64,000 bases of DNA, from contig JAAENN010000145.1 of NCBI GenBank assembly GCA_024224295.1, positions 1 through 64,000 on the forward strand, written 5' to 3'. This DNA comes from Shimia sp. GTDB lineage: Bacteria; Pseudomonadota; Alphaproteobacteria; Rhodobacterales; Rhodobacteraceae. This document shows, piece by piece, positions 39,208 through 48,057 of the stretch; position 1 is the stretch's first letter, and every line of letters begins with the position of its first letter. A program made the position numbers and the translations under genes. The notes under the pieces were generated by a model, which was not told where the DNA came from, did no database searches, and saw only the letters and a program-made list of their open reading frames with translations.

Positions 39208-39294
39208 GTGTCTGAGAGTGAGTTTCTGATCGATGAGGGTGGCCCGCCTGCGATATGGCGGCGGGATGGACCAAGGCAAAGGGCTGAGCGCTAA
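39208..39294 (+). pseudogene. Remnant of a TEX30/KANL3-like alpha/beta hydrolase 5' end
   Basis: A 28-codon frame from GTG 39208 reads MSESEFLIDEGGPPA and then loses homology and stops. It matches the N-terminus of the intact hydrolase at 47117 (MAEIAFLMDEAGLTA): Met, Glu, Phe-Leu, Asp-Glu, Gly and Ala align without gaps. The upstream hairpins are also alike. It appears to be a decayed or truncated copy. The remaining sequence from 39051 to 39417 holds only this and the hairpin. Confidence 0.6.
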
Positions 39295-39417
39295 GCGTAG
39301 TCCATTGTTGGCGACTTCCGGCCCGGCCCCGCGGTTCACCAGGTCAAGACACGCCACATTGCAGTTGCACCGAGCGGACGTTCGCTACATTGGCGATATG
39401 AGCGCAATTGCGCAAAG

Positions 39418-40746
39418 TTATGGTGTCACAAAGCGCCCAACAATATCCCTAATTGGAAGTTGCGCCTTCAATCGATTGGCCAACAAGTACGTACCTCCAA
39501 GCTTTCGGTGCAAGTATAGGACATCCAGTGGAACGGGCGGCGGGACAAAGCCGTCCGACGCCAACGCGCGCCCAGCGGCATTCATTTTTTGAAGGAGAGC
39601 CGTATTTCCAAAATCAAACGTGTTATGCTCGCGGAACGCAGCAAACGCTGTCTCAATCATTTCGAGTAAGGCTTGTTGATGGTGAGGCGCCGTCTCTGGC
39701 GCAATAAAGCCGATTTCATGCGCTAAAGCCCTAAGCCCGTCAATGTCACCAGCTAAGCCGATCTGAAAGAGACGGCGATATTGATCCACAAATTTGCTTT
39801 GGAAGTGGCGTGTGGCCCCAAAGTCCAACAAAACAAGCCGATCTGTCTGAGGGTCAAACCGGTAGTTGGCGAAGTTTGGATCCGTTTGCATAAAGCGGAA
39901 ATCGAACAGTTCCCGAAGCAATAACGTCACCAGACTTTCCGCAATGCGGTTCCGTCGCGTCTGATCCAAGTCGACAGCGTCCTCAATAGGGCGCGAGCCA
40001 ATGTAGGACATCGCAAGCACATGTTTGGTTGTGAAATCTTCGTAAAACTCAGGAACGACGAAAGTATCATCGTCCTGAAGCCGCTGCCGAAAATCGCGAA
40101 GGCACTGGCCTTCGCGCTCATAGTCCGCTTCTTCACGCAACTGGCGGAGCGCTTCTTCCATGTAGGGTTTCAGCTCAAACCCTCTTGGGAGCAACCCAGA
40201 CACTTTGATCAGCGCAGCAACAGTGGCCACGTCGCTGTCGATGCTACGCGCGACGCCGGGATATTGGACCTTGATGGCCATGTCCCGCCCGTCTCGCGTC
40301 TTTGCGCGATGCACTTGACCAATCGAAGCGGCAGCCAGTGGCCTCACGTCAAAGCGCTCAAATTTTTGCAACCAACTGTTACCCCAATTCTTGTTCAACA
40401 CGACTTTGAGCTGTTTGGGCGGCATGTAATCCGCATCCGCCCGCAGCCGCGCCATGATTTGATTTAGCTCCGGTGGCAGAATGTCACCGGTGTCCATGGA
40501 GAGGAGTTGGCCAATTTTCATGGCCGCCCCCCGCATCCGCGCCAAATCATCGGCAATCCGTTGAATATTCGAAGGGGTCAGCAACAGATCCTTAACGCCC
40601 GGCCTGTTGCCACGCGCAGTCTCACGCAATCCGGTCACGGCCATGTTACCGGCAACACTTGTCGCCATAGAGCTCAAACGCGCCAGCCGAGATAATCGGC
40701 CCGAAGGCACGTTTAAAGCACGGGGAGGCGTTCTGGAACCGCTCAT
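39418..40746 (-). CDS. ABC1/AarF/UbiB-family atypical kinase
   Basis: A 442-residue ADCK/COQ8-like protein. Family marks are the KxGQ motif in MRGAAMKIGQLLSMD (about residues 73-87), LAAASIGQVHRA (the Ala-rich nucleotide loop), AIKVQYPGVARSIDSD, the ExD-type QLREEADYEREGQ, TDPNFANYRF and VLLDFGATR. The family supports ubiquinone synthesis or lipid homeostasis. The QTDPNFANYRF stretch is the DPHPGN region with substitutions, typical of the alphaproteobacterial ADCK branch. It is a single gene and convergent with the remnant upstream. Confidence 0.88.
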   Translation of the reverse strand: MSGSRTPPRALNVPSGRLSRLARLSSMATSVAGNMAVTGLRETARGNRPGVKDLLLTPSNIQRIADDLARMRGAAMKIGQLLSMDTGDILPPELNQIMARLRADADYMPPKQLKVVLNKNWGNSWLQKFERFDVRPLAAASIGQVHRAKTRDGRDMAIKVQYPGVARSIDSDVATVAALIKVSGLLPRGFELKPYMEEALRQLREEADYEREGQCLRDFRQRLQDDDTFVVPEFYEDFTTKHVLAMSYIGSRPIEDAVDLDQTRRNRIAESLVTLLLRELFDFRFMQTDPNFANYRFDPQTDRLVLLDFGATRHFQSKFVDQYRRLFQIGLAGDIDGLRALAHEIGFIAPETAPHHQQALLEMIETAFAAFREHNTFDFGNTALLQKMNAAGRALASDGFVPPPVPLDVLYLHRKLGGTYLLANRLKAQLPIRDIVGRFVTP

Positions 40747-41035
40747 ATTGCTCGTCCTGCTTAAGTCATTTCAATAGAGCGGCTCGTTGGGCGCTTTATC
40801 ACTTTGAACGTTTGTTGGGTTTCGGGCGCGACACTAGAAGTAATGCATGTGCCCTTTTGAACTGTATGCCCGCTACTATCAGCATACATACGTGGTGGTG
40901 CCCAATGATGGTTCACCAATAGACAAATTACCTCCTACGTTGGGGGAATAGAATTCATAAATGTCACGCCGAAGCTTGGCAGCAAAGACATCCAAATACG
41001 CTCCAGAGTCGTAAACAGCGCAATGGAGGAGCGAT

Positions 41036-41557
41036 ATGAAATTCCTGTTTGCATTGATTGGCACAGTGATAACGGCCGGTTCGGCGTGCGCGCTAGACCT
41101 ATCGGCCAAGTTTGACTCGATGGACGGCGGCACGCTTGCGGTTTCCGATTGGGTAGGCCAACCCGTGTTGGTGGTGAACACGGCCTCTCAATGTGCCTTC
41201 ACCAAGCAATACCGCGGGCTACAAGATCTTTATGACGCCTACCGCGACCAAGGACTGGTGGTGCTCGCTGTGCCCTCTGATGACTTCAAACAAGAACTAG
41301 GCTCAAATGCAGAGGTCAAAGAGTTTTGCGAGCTGCAATATGGCATCGACATGCCGATGACCGGCATCACCTCGGTGAAAGGCAAAACCGCCCATCCGCT
41401 CTTTGCGGCATTGCGTGACGAAGCCGGCTATGTGCCGCGCTGGAATTTTAGCAAGGTCTTGATTGGCCCGGATGGTGCGGTGGTCGCCAAGTTTTCTCCC
41501 AAAACCAAACCGATGTCCAATACCGTGACCTCGCAAATCGAAGCCCTTCTGAACTGA
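41036..41557 (+). CDS. Glutathione peroxidase-like protein, exported
   Basis: A 173-residue thiol peroxidase. A signal peptide (about residues 1-19, MKFLFALIGTVITAGSACA) should direct it to the periplasm. The peroxidatic Cys is residue 53 in NTASQCAFTKQY; FAVPSDDFKQE-like LAVPSDDFKQELGSNAEV and the late WNFSKVLIGPDG contain the usual Gln/Trp/Asn positions. Bacterial members often use thioredoxin rather than glutathione. It lies 16 bases before the Fe-S photolyase and probably shares its transcript, which suits a light or peroxide stress role. Confidence 0.88.
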   Translation: MKFLFALIGTVITAGSACALDLSAKFDSMDGGTLAVSDWVGQPVLVVNTASQCAFTKQYRGLQDLYDAYRDQGLVVLAVPSDDFKQELGSNAEVKEFCELQYGIDMPMTGITSVKGKTAHPLFAALRDEAGYVPRWNFSKVLIGPDGAVVAKFSPKTKPMSNTVTSQIEALLN

Positions 41558-41573
41558 ACGCTGGTTTTTACTT

Positions 41574-43124
41574 ATGACGAACCAACCACCCGCGCGCACG
41601 CCTGCGCGACTTATCCTTGTGTTGGGTGATCAACTGTCCTTGACGCTTTCCGCACTGCGCGACGCCGACAAAGACCGCGATGTGATCCTGATGGCGGAGG
41701 TGGCTGAAGAAGCCAGCTATGTGCCGCACCACAAAAAGAAAATCGCCTTTCTGTTTTCGGCCATGCGACACCACGCGGACCTGTTGCGGCGCAACGGATG
41801 GACTGTCCGCTATGTACTGCTGGACGACAACGACAACAAAGGCACACTGCCCAATCAGTTGAGACATGAGCTGGCCACCACAGACCTCTCGCAAGTGGTG
41901 ATGACGGAACCAGGAGAGTATCGCCTCAAACAAGGTTTGCGCGACTGGGCCGCGCAAAAGGGCGTCCCATTGGACATGCGGGAAGACACGCGATTTGTCT
42001 GCACCCACGCCGAATTTCGGACCTGGACACAGGGGCGCAAGCAGCTGCGTATGGAGTATTTCTACCGCGAGATGCGCCGCAAGACCGGCCTGCTGATGAA
42101 CGGTGACGCGCCAGAAGGCGGCAAGTGGAACTATGATGCGGAGAACCGAAAATCTGCCAAAGGCGACCTGTTTATGCCGCAGCCCCGGCATGTCTCACCC
42201 GACGGGATCACCAAAGACGTGTCCACGCTTGTTTCTGCCCGCTTCGCCAAAAACTTCGGATCGCTTGAGCCGTTCTGGCTGGCGGTGACGCGGGATGATG
42301 CACTTGCCGCGCTCGAGCACTTCGCGCAAACAGCCCTGCCACAATTTGGCGACTACCAGGACGCCATGCTGACCGACGAACCGTTTTTGTATCATTCGGT
42401 GCTGGCCCAATACCTGAATGCAGGATTGCTGGAACCATTGGAAATCTGCCGCCGAGTGGAGCGCGCGTACTACGATGGGGATGCGCCCCTCAACGCCGTG
42501 GAAGGCTATATCCGCCAGATCATCGGCTGGCGCGAGTATGTTCGCGGGATCTATTGGCTTAAAATGCCGGGCTACACGGACGAAAATTTCTTGGACGCGA
42601 CACGCTCGTTGCCGACTTTCTATTGGACCGCGCAGACAGACATGGCCTGTATGGCTGCCGCGATCAGCCAAACCCGTGATCACGCCTATGCGCACCACAT
42701 CCAACGGCTTATGGTCACCGGCAACTTTGCCATGCTGGCCGGAATCGATCCGCACGAAGTGCATGAATGGTACTTGGCCGTTTATGCCGACGCATATGAA
42801 TGGGTTGAAGCACCCAATGTGATCGGTATGAGCCAATTTGCCGATGGCGGCTTACTGGCCTCAAAGCCCTATGCGGCCAGCGGCAACTACATCAACAAGA
42901 TGTCCGATCATTGCCAAACCTGCCGCTATGACGTGAAGCAGAAAACCGGCCCGGACGCTTGCCCGTTCAATCCGCTCTACTGGGACTTCCTACTCCGAAA
43001 CGAAGACAAACTGCGTGGCAACCCACGCCTTGGACATGCCTACCGCACATGGGACCGCATGAGCGCAGAGAAGCAACACGCCTATCGCAGCAGTGCCGCT
43101 GTGGTGCTTGACGGGTTGTCTTAG
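41574..43124 (+). CDS. Iron-sulfur bacterial photolyase/cryptochrome (PhrB/CryB type)
   Basis: A 516-residue member of the FeS-BCP group, (6-4) photolyase-like enzymes with FAD, a lumazine antenna and a 4Fe-4S cluster. Cysteines occur at residues 359 (DMACMAAA), 447 and 450 (HCQTC) and 463 (DACPFN). Their spacing 88-3-13 equals that of Cys350, 438, 441 and 454 of Agrobacterium PhrB. FAD-domain signatures are GWREYVRGIYW and HHIQRLMVTGNFAML. In Rhodobacter the orthologue CryB is part of the light and singlet-oxygen response. It follows the peroxidase gene and converges with a DUF2256 gene. Confidence 0.95.
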   Translation: MTNQPPARTPARLILVLGDQLSLTLSALRDADKDRDVILMAEVAEEASYVPHHKKKIAFLFSAMRHHADLLRRNGWTVRYVLLDDNDNKGTLPNQLRHELATTDLSQVVMTEPGEYRLKQGLRDWAAQKGVPLDMREDTRFVCTHAEFRTWTQGRKQLRMEYFYREMRRKTGLLMNGDAPEGGKWNYDAENRKSAKGDLFMPQPRHVSPDGITKDVSTLVSARFAKNFGSLEPFWLAVTRDDALAALEHFAQTALPQFGDYQDAMLTDEPFLYHSVLAQYLNAGLLEPLEICRRVERAYYDGDAPLNAVEGYIRQIIGWREYVRGIYWLKMPGYTDENFLDATRSLPTFYWTAQTDMACMAAAISQTRDHAYAHHIQRLMVTGNFAMLAGIDPHEVHEWYLAVYADAYEWVEAPNVIGMSQFADGGLLASKPYAASGNYINKMSDHCQTCRYDVKQKTGPDACPFNPLYWDFLLRNEDKLRGNPRLGHAYRTWDRMSAEKQHAYRSSAAVVLDGLS

Positions 43125-43258
43125 CCCCCACGCCGACAGCGTTCAGAGCAATAGCGCACCTCGTCCCACACTTTGGCCCACTTCTTGCGCCAGCTAAATG
43201 GCCTCTGACACCGGGCGCAGACCTTGTTGGGCAGATCAGATTTCTTGCGCATCTTCAT
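43121..43258 (-). CDS. DUF2256 small zinc-ribbon protein
   Basis: A 45-residue protein: MKMRKKSDLPNKVCARCQRP, then FSWRKKWAKVWDEVRYCSERCRRGG. Four cysteines (C14, C17, C37, C41) should bind zinc, and the block C-x2-C-x2-PFxWRKKW is the DUF2256 signature. The start follows AGGAG-type sequence (43267-43262 on the minus strand). It lies 12 bases after the second photolyase on the same strand, so it is the tail of that operon; its stop overlaps the convergent photolyase stop. DUF2256 genes often accompany photolyases; function unknown. Confidence 0.9.
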   Translation of the reverse strand: MKMRKKSDLPNKVCARCQRPFSWRKKWAKVWDEVRYCSERCRRGG

Positions 43259-43270
43259 AGGAGGCTCCTG

Positions 43271-44770
43271 TCACAACGGCAGATCAAGTTGTTTGGAGGT
43301 GGCGCTTTTGCGCGACCGCCGCTGCGGGGTTTTCCGACTAGCATGCTTTGCCACAATCCCCCGCGCTTCTTGGCGAAACGCCTCTCCCTTGCGCACCGCC
43401 CAAATGCACTCCCGCGCGTCGCGCGCCGAGCTCAGGTGATCCACAATGGGCATGGGATAGGCCCGCCCCAACACTGCGCCGGCGTTCTCGGCTTTCCATG
43501 GCTCCTGCAAAAACCGATCCTCAATTTTGGCCAACTCAGGTACCCAACGCCGGGTGAACGCCCCTGTTGGGTCCTGATCCATGCCCTGCTTCACCGGATT
43601 GTAGATGCGCACCGTGTTGATGCCGGTGGTGCCTGATTGCATTTGTACCTGGCTCCAATGAATGCCTGGCTCGTAGTCTGTGAACAATCGGGCCAGCTCC
43701 AATCCCGGCGCGCGCCAATGCAACCATAGATGATAGCTCGCCACCGCCATCACCATGGCGCGCATCCGGAAGTTCAACCAGCCCGTCGCGCGCAACGACC
43801 GCATGCAGGCATCGACAAACGGCAACCCGGTTTCGCCCCGCGCCCAAGCCGCCAACCGCTCCGCATCAGGGGCGGAGGAGCGAATGTCATTGTAACCGCG
43901 ATGCAGGTTCTCAAACTCGATGCGCGGCGCGTCTTCTAGTTTTTGGATGAAGTGACAATGCCAATGCAACCGACCGGAAAAAGACGACAGCGCGCCACCC
44001 CAGCCATCTCGCGCACCGTGTGCTTTCACCTCCCGCTGCCTGGCCCAAGTGGCTTGTGTGGCTTCTCGCATGGACAAGCTTCCCCAGGCCAAATGCGGCG
44101 ACAAACGCGAGCACGCGCGCGCGCCGGATAAAGGGGACGACATTGCACGCCGATAGGTCTGCCCCCGCTCTTTCAGGAACGATGACAGCACTTTTTCCGC
44201 CGCATCCCGTCCACCTGTTTGTCGATCCCGCGCACCATCGGGTGCAAGGTTGAGGTCCCTTGCATCTGGAATAGGCCCTGGCTCTACGTCGGTCGGCTCG
44301 AAAGCTGGCGCATGGACAATTGGCTCCGCCATGAACCGATCCCACTGGGCCGCCCATCCGTTGCGCGAAGCCATACGCCTTTGCACCCCGTGTTGCGGAA
44401 CTTCCATCCAAGACACCGCATTGGAGCGACACCAATCGCCCACCCGGTTGTCTCGGGTGTAGGTCCAGCCGTTGCCGGTTTCCTCGTGTGACCAAAGGCC
44501 GTGGACACCAATGGTCTGGCGCAGGGTGTCCAACACCTCGACCACGTCACCAACCCGCACAATCAGTGGCTGACCCAATGCCGCCAGATCGCCGCGCAGT
44601 TCTGCCAGCGTCTCCGCAACGAAGGCCCAGTGCCGATGGGACACATCTTCTAGCCGCCAGTACTCAGGCTCAACCACGAACAAGGGCAAAACCTGCCCGT
44701 GTTGCGCCGCATTGGCCAGCGCGCGATGATCTTGAACGCGCAGGTCTCGTTTGAACCAGACGACTTGCAA
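43271..44770 (-). CDS. Cryptochrome/photolyase family protein (FAD-binding domain)
   Basis: A 499-residue flavoprotein with an N-terminal antenna-binding Rossmann domain (MQVVWFKRDLRVQDHRALA, the standard photolyase start) and a C-terminal FAD domain. Signatures are LSPHLAWGSLSMREA, SFSGRLHWHCHFIQKLED, GETGLPFVDACMRSLRATGWLNFRMRAM and FTDYEPGIHWSQVQMQSGTTGINTVRIYNPVKQ. The last is the strand binding flavin. It repairs UV damage using blue light or acts as a photoreceptor. It is on the opposite strand to the Fe-S photolyase, with DUF2256 downstream. Confidence 0.92.
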   Translation of the reverse strand: MQVVWFKRDLRVQDHRALANAAQHGQVLPLFVVEPEYWRLEDVSHRHWAFVAETLAELRGDLAALGQPLIVRVGDVVEVLDTLRQTIGVHGLWSHEETGNGWTYTRDNRVGDWCRSNAVSWMEVPQHGVQRRMASRNGWAAQWDRFMAEPIVHAPAFEPTDVEPGPIPDARDLNLAPDGARDRQTGGRDAAEKVLSSFLKERGQTYRRAMSSPLSGARACSRLSPHLAWGSLSMREATQATWARQREVKAHGARDGWGGALSSFSGRLHWHCHFIQKLEDAPRIEFENLHRGYNDIRSSAPDAERLAAWARGETGLPFVDACMRSLRATGWLNFRMRAMVMAVASYHLWLHWRAPGLELARLFTDYEPGIHWSQVQMQSGTTGINTVRIYNPVKQGMDQDPTGAFTRRWVPELAKIEDRFLQEPWKAENAGAVLGRAYPMPIVDHLSSARDARECIWAVRKGEAFRQEARGIVAKHASRKTPQRRSRKSATSKQLDLPL

Positions 44771-44900
44771 CTTACCCTCCTGCCTTCCTCTGCTTATTTA
44801 CGAGAGCGGACGGTGTTCGGACGACTTATGCACCGTCAAAATGATCTCGCACCGCTGAGGCGACGTATTCTGCAAAATAGAAAAACGGAAAGGGCCTAAC

Positions 44901-45410
44901 ATGTTTCCCAAGATAACTGTCGCCGCAGCCGCGCTTACGCTTCCCTTTACTGCTGCAACGGGGCAAGCAGACCTACACGTACGCTTTATCGAAGGTGCCC
45001 CCAAAGACCGTTTCGAAATCACCAACCACAGCGCGTGCACAATATCTTCAAGCACCATCACACTGGATCTCGCCTCGTCTCAAGGGGCGCTTATTTTTGA
45101 TGTCACCGGCAACGGCGCGGGTGTGGAGGTATTCCAACCCTTTGAAATCGTTTCGGGACGCGAGGCCCTTGCCACCCTTCCCACAATCCTGGACGGGCAA
45201 AATGCCGTCGACCTTCCCATTTCGACACTTGTTTCAGGCGCAAGCATCGCCTTCACCATTGACGTTGACGACACCCTCGGCGCGCGTGAAGCTACCGTGA
45301 CCGGCTCTGAAATCTCAGGTGCCACGGTTAAACTTGTCGGCTCAGATGCGCCCCAAAGAGCGCGGTTTGACACAGAGGCAAAGGCACAAGTGACAGGCCT
45401 CACGTGCTAA
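44901..45410 (+). CDS. Secreted hypothetical protein
   Basis: A 169-residue exported protein with a signal peptide (FPKITVAAAALTLPFTAATGQA, about 23 residues). The mature domain is predicted beta-rich, with NHSACTISSSTITLDLASSQGALIFDVT and GVEVFQPFEIVSGREAL, reminiscent of proteins labelled aggregation-factor core in Roseobacters. Cysteines in SAC and the C-terminal LTC could form a disulfide. It is 37 bases before tspO and probably in one operon with tspO and the CIA30 gene. Function unknown. Confidence 0.7.
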   Translation: MFPKITVAAAALTLPFTAATGQADLHVRFIEGAPKDRFEITNHSACTISSSTITLDLASSQGALIFDVTGNGAGVEVFQPFEIVSGREALATLPTILDGQNAVDLPISTLVSGASIAFTIDVDDTLGAREATVTGSEISGATVKLVGSDAPQRARFDTEAKAQVTGLTC

Positions 45411-45447
45411 GAAAACCTCAAGCGTACGACAGAGGAACAGATCGCCA

Positions 45448-45900
45448 GTGAACAAATGGACCATCCGCATTGCATTTCTGATACTGGTCATGGGAGGCGG
45501 TATTCTGATCGGCACCTTGACTGCGCCAGGGGCGTGGTACGCGGCTCTCAACAAGCCCGTTTTCAATCCGCCCAACTGGATTTTTGCGCCGGTTTGGACA
45601 ACTCTTTACGTATTGATCGCCATGACGGGGTGGCGCCAATTTGAAGCTCGAGACCACGGCTCTCTGATGAGCCTTTGGTGGGCGCAGCTGTTCTTGAACT
45701 TCCTCTGGTCTCCAGTCTTCTTCGTGCTGCAAATGCCTTGGGTCGCGCTTGTGGTAATCGCCGCGCTTTGGGGCACCATTGTCCTGTTCATTCGTGGCAC
45801 TTGGAGCTGGGATCGCCCTTCTGCGGTTGCGTTCATTGCCTATCTTGCTTGGGTGAGCTTCGCGATGCTCCTAAACCTGTCGATTGCTGTATTGAACTGA
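45448..45900 (+). CDS. tspO: TspO/MBR family tryptophan-rich sensory protein
   Basis: A 150-residue membrane protein with five transmembrane helices. It starts at a GTG. Family features are WYAALNKPVFNPPNWIFAPVWTTLYVLIAM, FLNFLWSPVFF and the many tryptophans. TspO binds porphyrins; in Rhodobacter it adjusts pigment gene expression to oxygen and light. Its place beside photolyases and CIA30 fits control of photo-oxidative stress. It is 14 bases before the next gene. Confidence 0.93.
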   Translation: MNKWTIRIAFLILVMGGGILIGTLTAPGAWYAALNKPVFNPPNWIFAPVWTTLYVLIAMTGWRQFEARDHGSLMSLWWAQLFLNFLWSPVFFVLQMPWVALVVIAALWGTIVLFIRGTWSWDRPSAVAFIAYLAWVSFAMLLNLSIAVLN

Positions 45901-45914
45901 GGGGGTGACACGCA

Positions 45915-46466
45915 ATGAAATGGCGTACTCTAATTGCAACAGGCTTGATCGCCGCGATTGGCACGGGAGCGGTTAAGGCAGAGGACATGTTTGAAACCTT
46001 CGAAACCAATCCATCAACGCGCTGGACGTACTTTGCCGACACCGTCATGGGGGGCGTCTCCACCGGCGACGCGACGTTTGACCGCGATGCCTCCGACAGC
46101 TTTGTTCGACTGACGGGCAATGTGAGCACCGACAATAACGGCGGCTTCATTCAAGTGCGCCGCCCGCTATCGGACCGGCTCCCTGCGGACACGAAAGGTG
46201 TGCGCCTAAACGTGCGTGGGAACGGCGGTGTCTATTTTATTCACCTGCGCACCAAAGGCACCCGTTTGCCATGGCAATACTATCAGGCGCCGTTCGCCAC
46301 CGCACCGGACTGGGCCGAGGTCCAACTGCCTTTTAGCGCATTCAAGCCTTCCGGTCAGTTCCTCAGAAAAATCCCGCGTGCCGAAACCGTCACCTCTATT
46401 GCCATTGTCGCTTTTGGCAGAGATCATACTGCCTTGGTCGATGTCAGTGAGATTGTGTGGTTTTAA
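45915..46466 (+). CDS. CIA30-family protein, exported
   Basis: A 183-residue protein with a signal peptide (about residues 1-22, ending VKA) and a CIA30 (complex I intermediate-associated 30) beta-sandwich domain. Typical runs are WTYFADTVMGGVSTGDATF, VRLTGNVSTDNNGGFIQVR, GVRLNVRGNGGVYFIHLRT and WAEVQLPFSAFKPSG. Periplasmic CIA30 proteins are common in Rhodobacteraceae near photo-oxidative stress genes; the exact role is unknown. Last gene of the tspO operon. Confidence 0.87.
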   Translation: MKWRTLIATGLIAAIGTGAVKAEDMFETFETNPSTRWTYFADTVMGGVSTGDATFDRDASDSFVRLTGNVSTDNNGGFIQVRRPLSDRLPADTKGVRLNVRGNGGVYFIHLRTKGTRLPWQYYQAPFATAPDWAEVQLPFSAFKPSGQFLRKIPRAETVTSIAIVAFGRDHTALVDVSEIVWF

Positions 46467-47116
46467 GCGCTACTTTTGCGATTAATGAGAAGTCTCAATC
46501 CATCATTGTGCCTCAGGCGTGGCCTTGCAACGTGCACTTTCTGCGCAGTTCTGACCTTGATGTTTAACCCAGCGAAAGAGGCGGTTGATCAGCCTTGTGA
46601 ATGGCTGCTTCGCTCAGCGCAATGGCCCAGGCGCACATTGTTGGTTGCTTAATCCGGCGGTCCTTGTCAGGCAAATCAAGCGTGAGCATTGATGTTGCTT
46701 GCATCCTATAGGCCGCAATTTTATTGCTCGATGTCCGCCATCTGGAAAACAATTGGCGCGCTTTCAGGCTGGGTCGAAACGGGTGTCCTCGAGCAAAATA
46801 CCCTGTGTATTTGCATCTGGAAAAGCGTTGGATCGGGGCGGTGTATGCTGAGGTTGCCTTTCTGATTGAGAGAGCGAAAACCCTCTAAAAAGCCCCCAAA
46901 TTCAACGTTTTATAAACCCGTTTTGGCGGGCTTTCTTTGTTGTCGTTTCAAAAATCTCGCGGGATCTCCACACCGGTGTTGAGAAATTTTTATTCCGATC
47001 TAAAATTCCCGAAAATAAGGTTTTGTATCTAAAAGATTATTTCCGCAGCTTGGGATAAACTTGCCCCAATCTACAGAAAGGCGCCGAGGGGCGCCTGTTG
47101 TGTTCTTGGAGAGACG
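46467..47116 (+). other. 650-base region with a possible gene remnant and a leader hairpin
   Basis: No full gene is supported. A frame at 46841-46888 reads MYAEVAFLIERAKTL, of which AEVAFLI resembles AEIAFLM at the start of the hydrolase at 47117. At the DNA level 20 of 23 bases match between 46847-46869 and 47120-47142, suggesting a decayed copy. A hairpin AGGCGCC / GGCGCCT with GAGG loop at 47079-47096 stands in front of the hydrolase and resembles the one at 39172. A T-rich stretch near 46912-46940 with CCCG/CGGG could be a weak terminator. Confidence 0.5.
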
Positions 47117-47758
47117 ATGGCTGAGATTGCATTTCTGATGGATGAGGCTGGCCTGACTGCGCCGACGTTTCTGTTTGCACATGGTGCTGGGGCCACAATG
47201 GAAGCTCCTTTCATGGAGTTTATTGCCACTGGATTGGCGCAACGCGGCGTTCGGGTGGCGCGGTTCGAATTTACCTATATGGCCGAGCGGCGGCGAGGTG
47301 GACCCAAGCGGCCGCCGCCAAAAGTTGAACTGTTGCAAGCAGAATTCAGGGAAGCGGTTGACGCGGTGTCCGGTGACTGCCCCCTCGTTATTGGCGGCAA
47401 GTCTATGGGCGGCCGTGTGGCCAGCCTTATCGCGGATGATTTAAGAACCAAGGGCGAAATATCCGGCCTCTTATGTCTCGGGTATCCGTTTCACCCTCAG
47501 GGAAAACCGGAGAGGTTGCGCACGGCACATCTTGAAAAGCTTCAGACGCCAACGCTGATCTGCCAGGGCACACGTGACCCATTTGGGACAAGTCTGGAAG
47601 TGGCTAGCTATAAGATCTCAGAGCAAATTGAACTCGCTTGGGTGGAAGATGGAGATCACGACCTAAAGCCACGGAAGCGGGTGACGGGTTTGAGCCATGA
47701 AGAACAGTTAGAGAGGGTTTGCGACGTCGCAGCCGCTTGGATTAGGTCACAGAGCTGA
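47117..47758 (+). CDS. Alpha/beta hydrolase, KANL3/TEX30 family
   Basis: A 213-residue serine-hydrolase-fold protein. The oxyanion region FLFAHGAGATMEAPFM (about residues 18-33), the nucleophile elbow GGKSMGGRVAS (Gly-x-Ser-x-Gly, Ser near residue 96), and the LICQGTRDPFGT Asp and DGDHDLKP His complete a catalytic triad. It matches the TEX30/KANL3-type bacterial hydrolases; substrate unknown. The start has GGAGAGACG upstream. Partial decayed copies of its 5' end occur at 39208 and perhaps 46841. Confidence 0.88.
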   Translation: MAEIAFLMDEAGLTAPTFLFAHGAGATMEAPFMEFIATGLAQRGVRVARFEFTYMAERRRGGPKRPPPKVELLQAEFREAVDAVSGDCPLVIGGKSMGGRVASLIADDLRTKGEISGLLCLGYPFHPQGKPERLRTAHLEKLQTPTLICQGTRDPFGTSLEVASYKISEQIELAWVEDGDHDLKPRKRVTGLSHEEQLERVCDVAAAWIRSQS

Positions 47759-48017
47759 GCACACAGGGTGGTTTGCTGGGGGGGCGTCCGGCTTGGTGCC
47801 AACTTTGATGTCAAGAAAGTCAAATGACCACTCTCAGACTCTCGGTAGGCGATCATGTAAGATGTTGTGAACGCGTAGTCCTAGCCTCAAACAGCCTCAG
47901 CTGGCTTGGCGCAAAACGCCGGCAGTGCAAGGCGCAACAAAAGCGCGTTCTCGTGAATCCTGGCGCAATCCAACGAGATGCACACAAAGGCCCTAACCCG
48001 TAAACTGGCCGTAATTT

Positions 48018-48053
48018 TTGACGCACCGCAGACACCCGTTTGCGGTGCGTCAA
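48018..48053. terminator. Bidirectional hairpin between hydrolase and iorB
   Basis: TTGACGCACCGCA / TGCGGTGCGTCAA form a perfect 13-base stem with a ten-base loop. It lies five bases after the end of the minus-strand molybdenum hydroxylase gene. A TTTTT run (48015-48019) borders the left arm. It probably ends both convergent transcripts. Confidence 0.65.
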
Positions 48054-48057
48054 TTGT

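Noticed and set aside
46564-46752. 62-codon minus frame
   Set aside because: No recognisable motif and no upstream signal; surrounded by decayed sequence.
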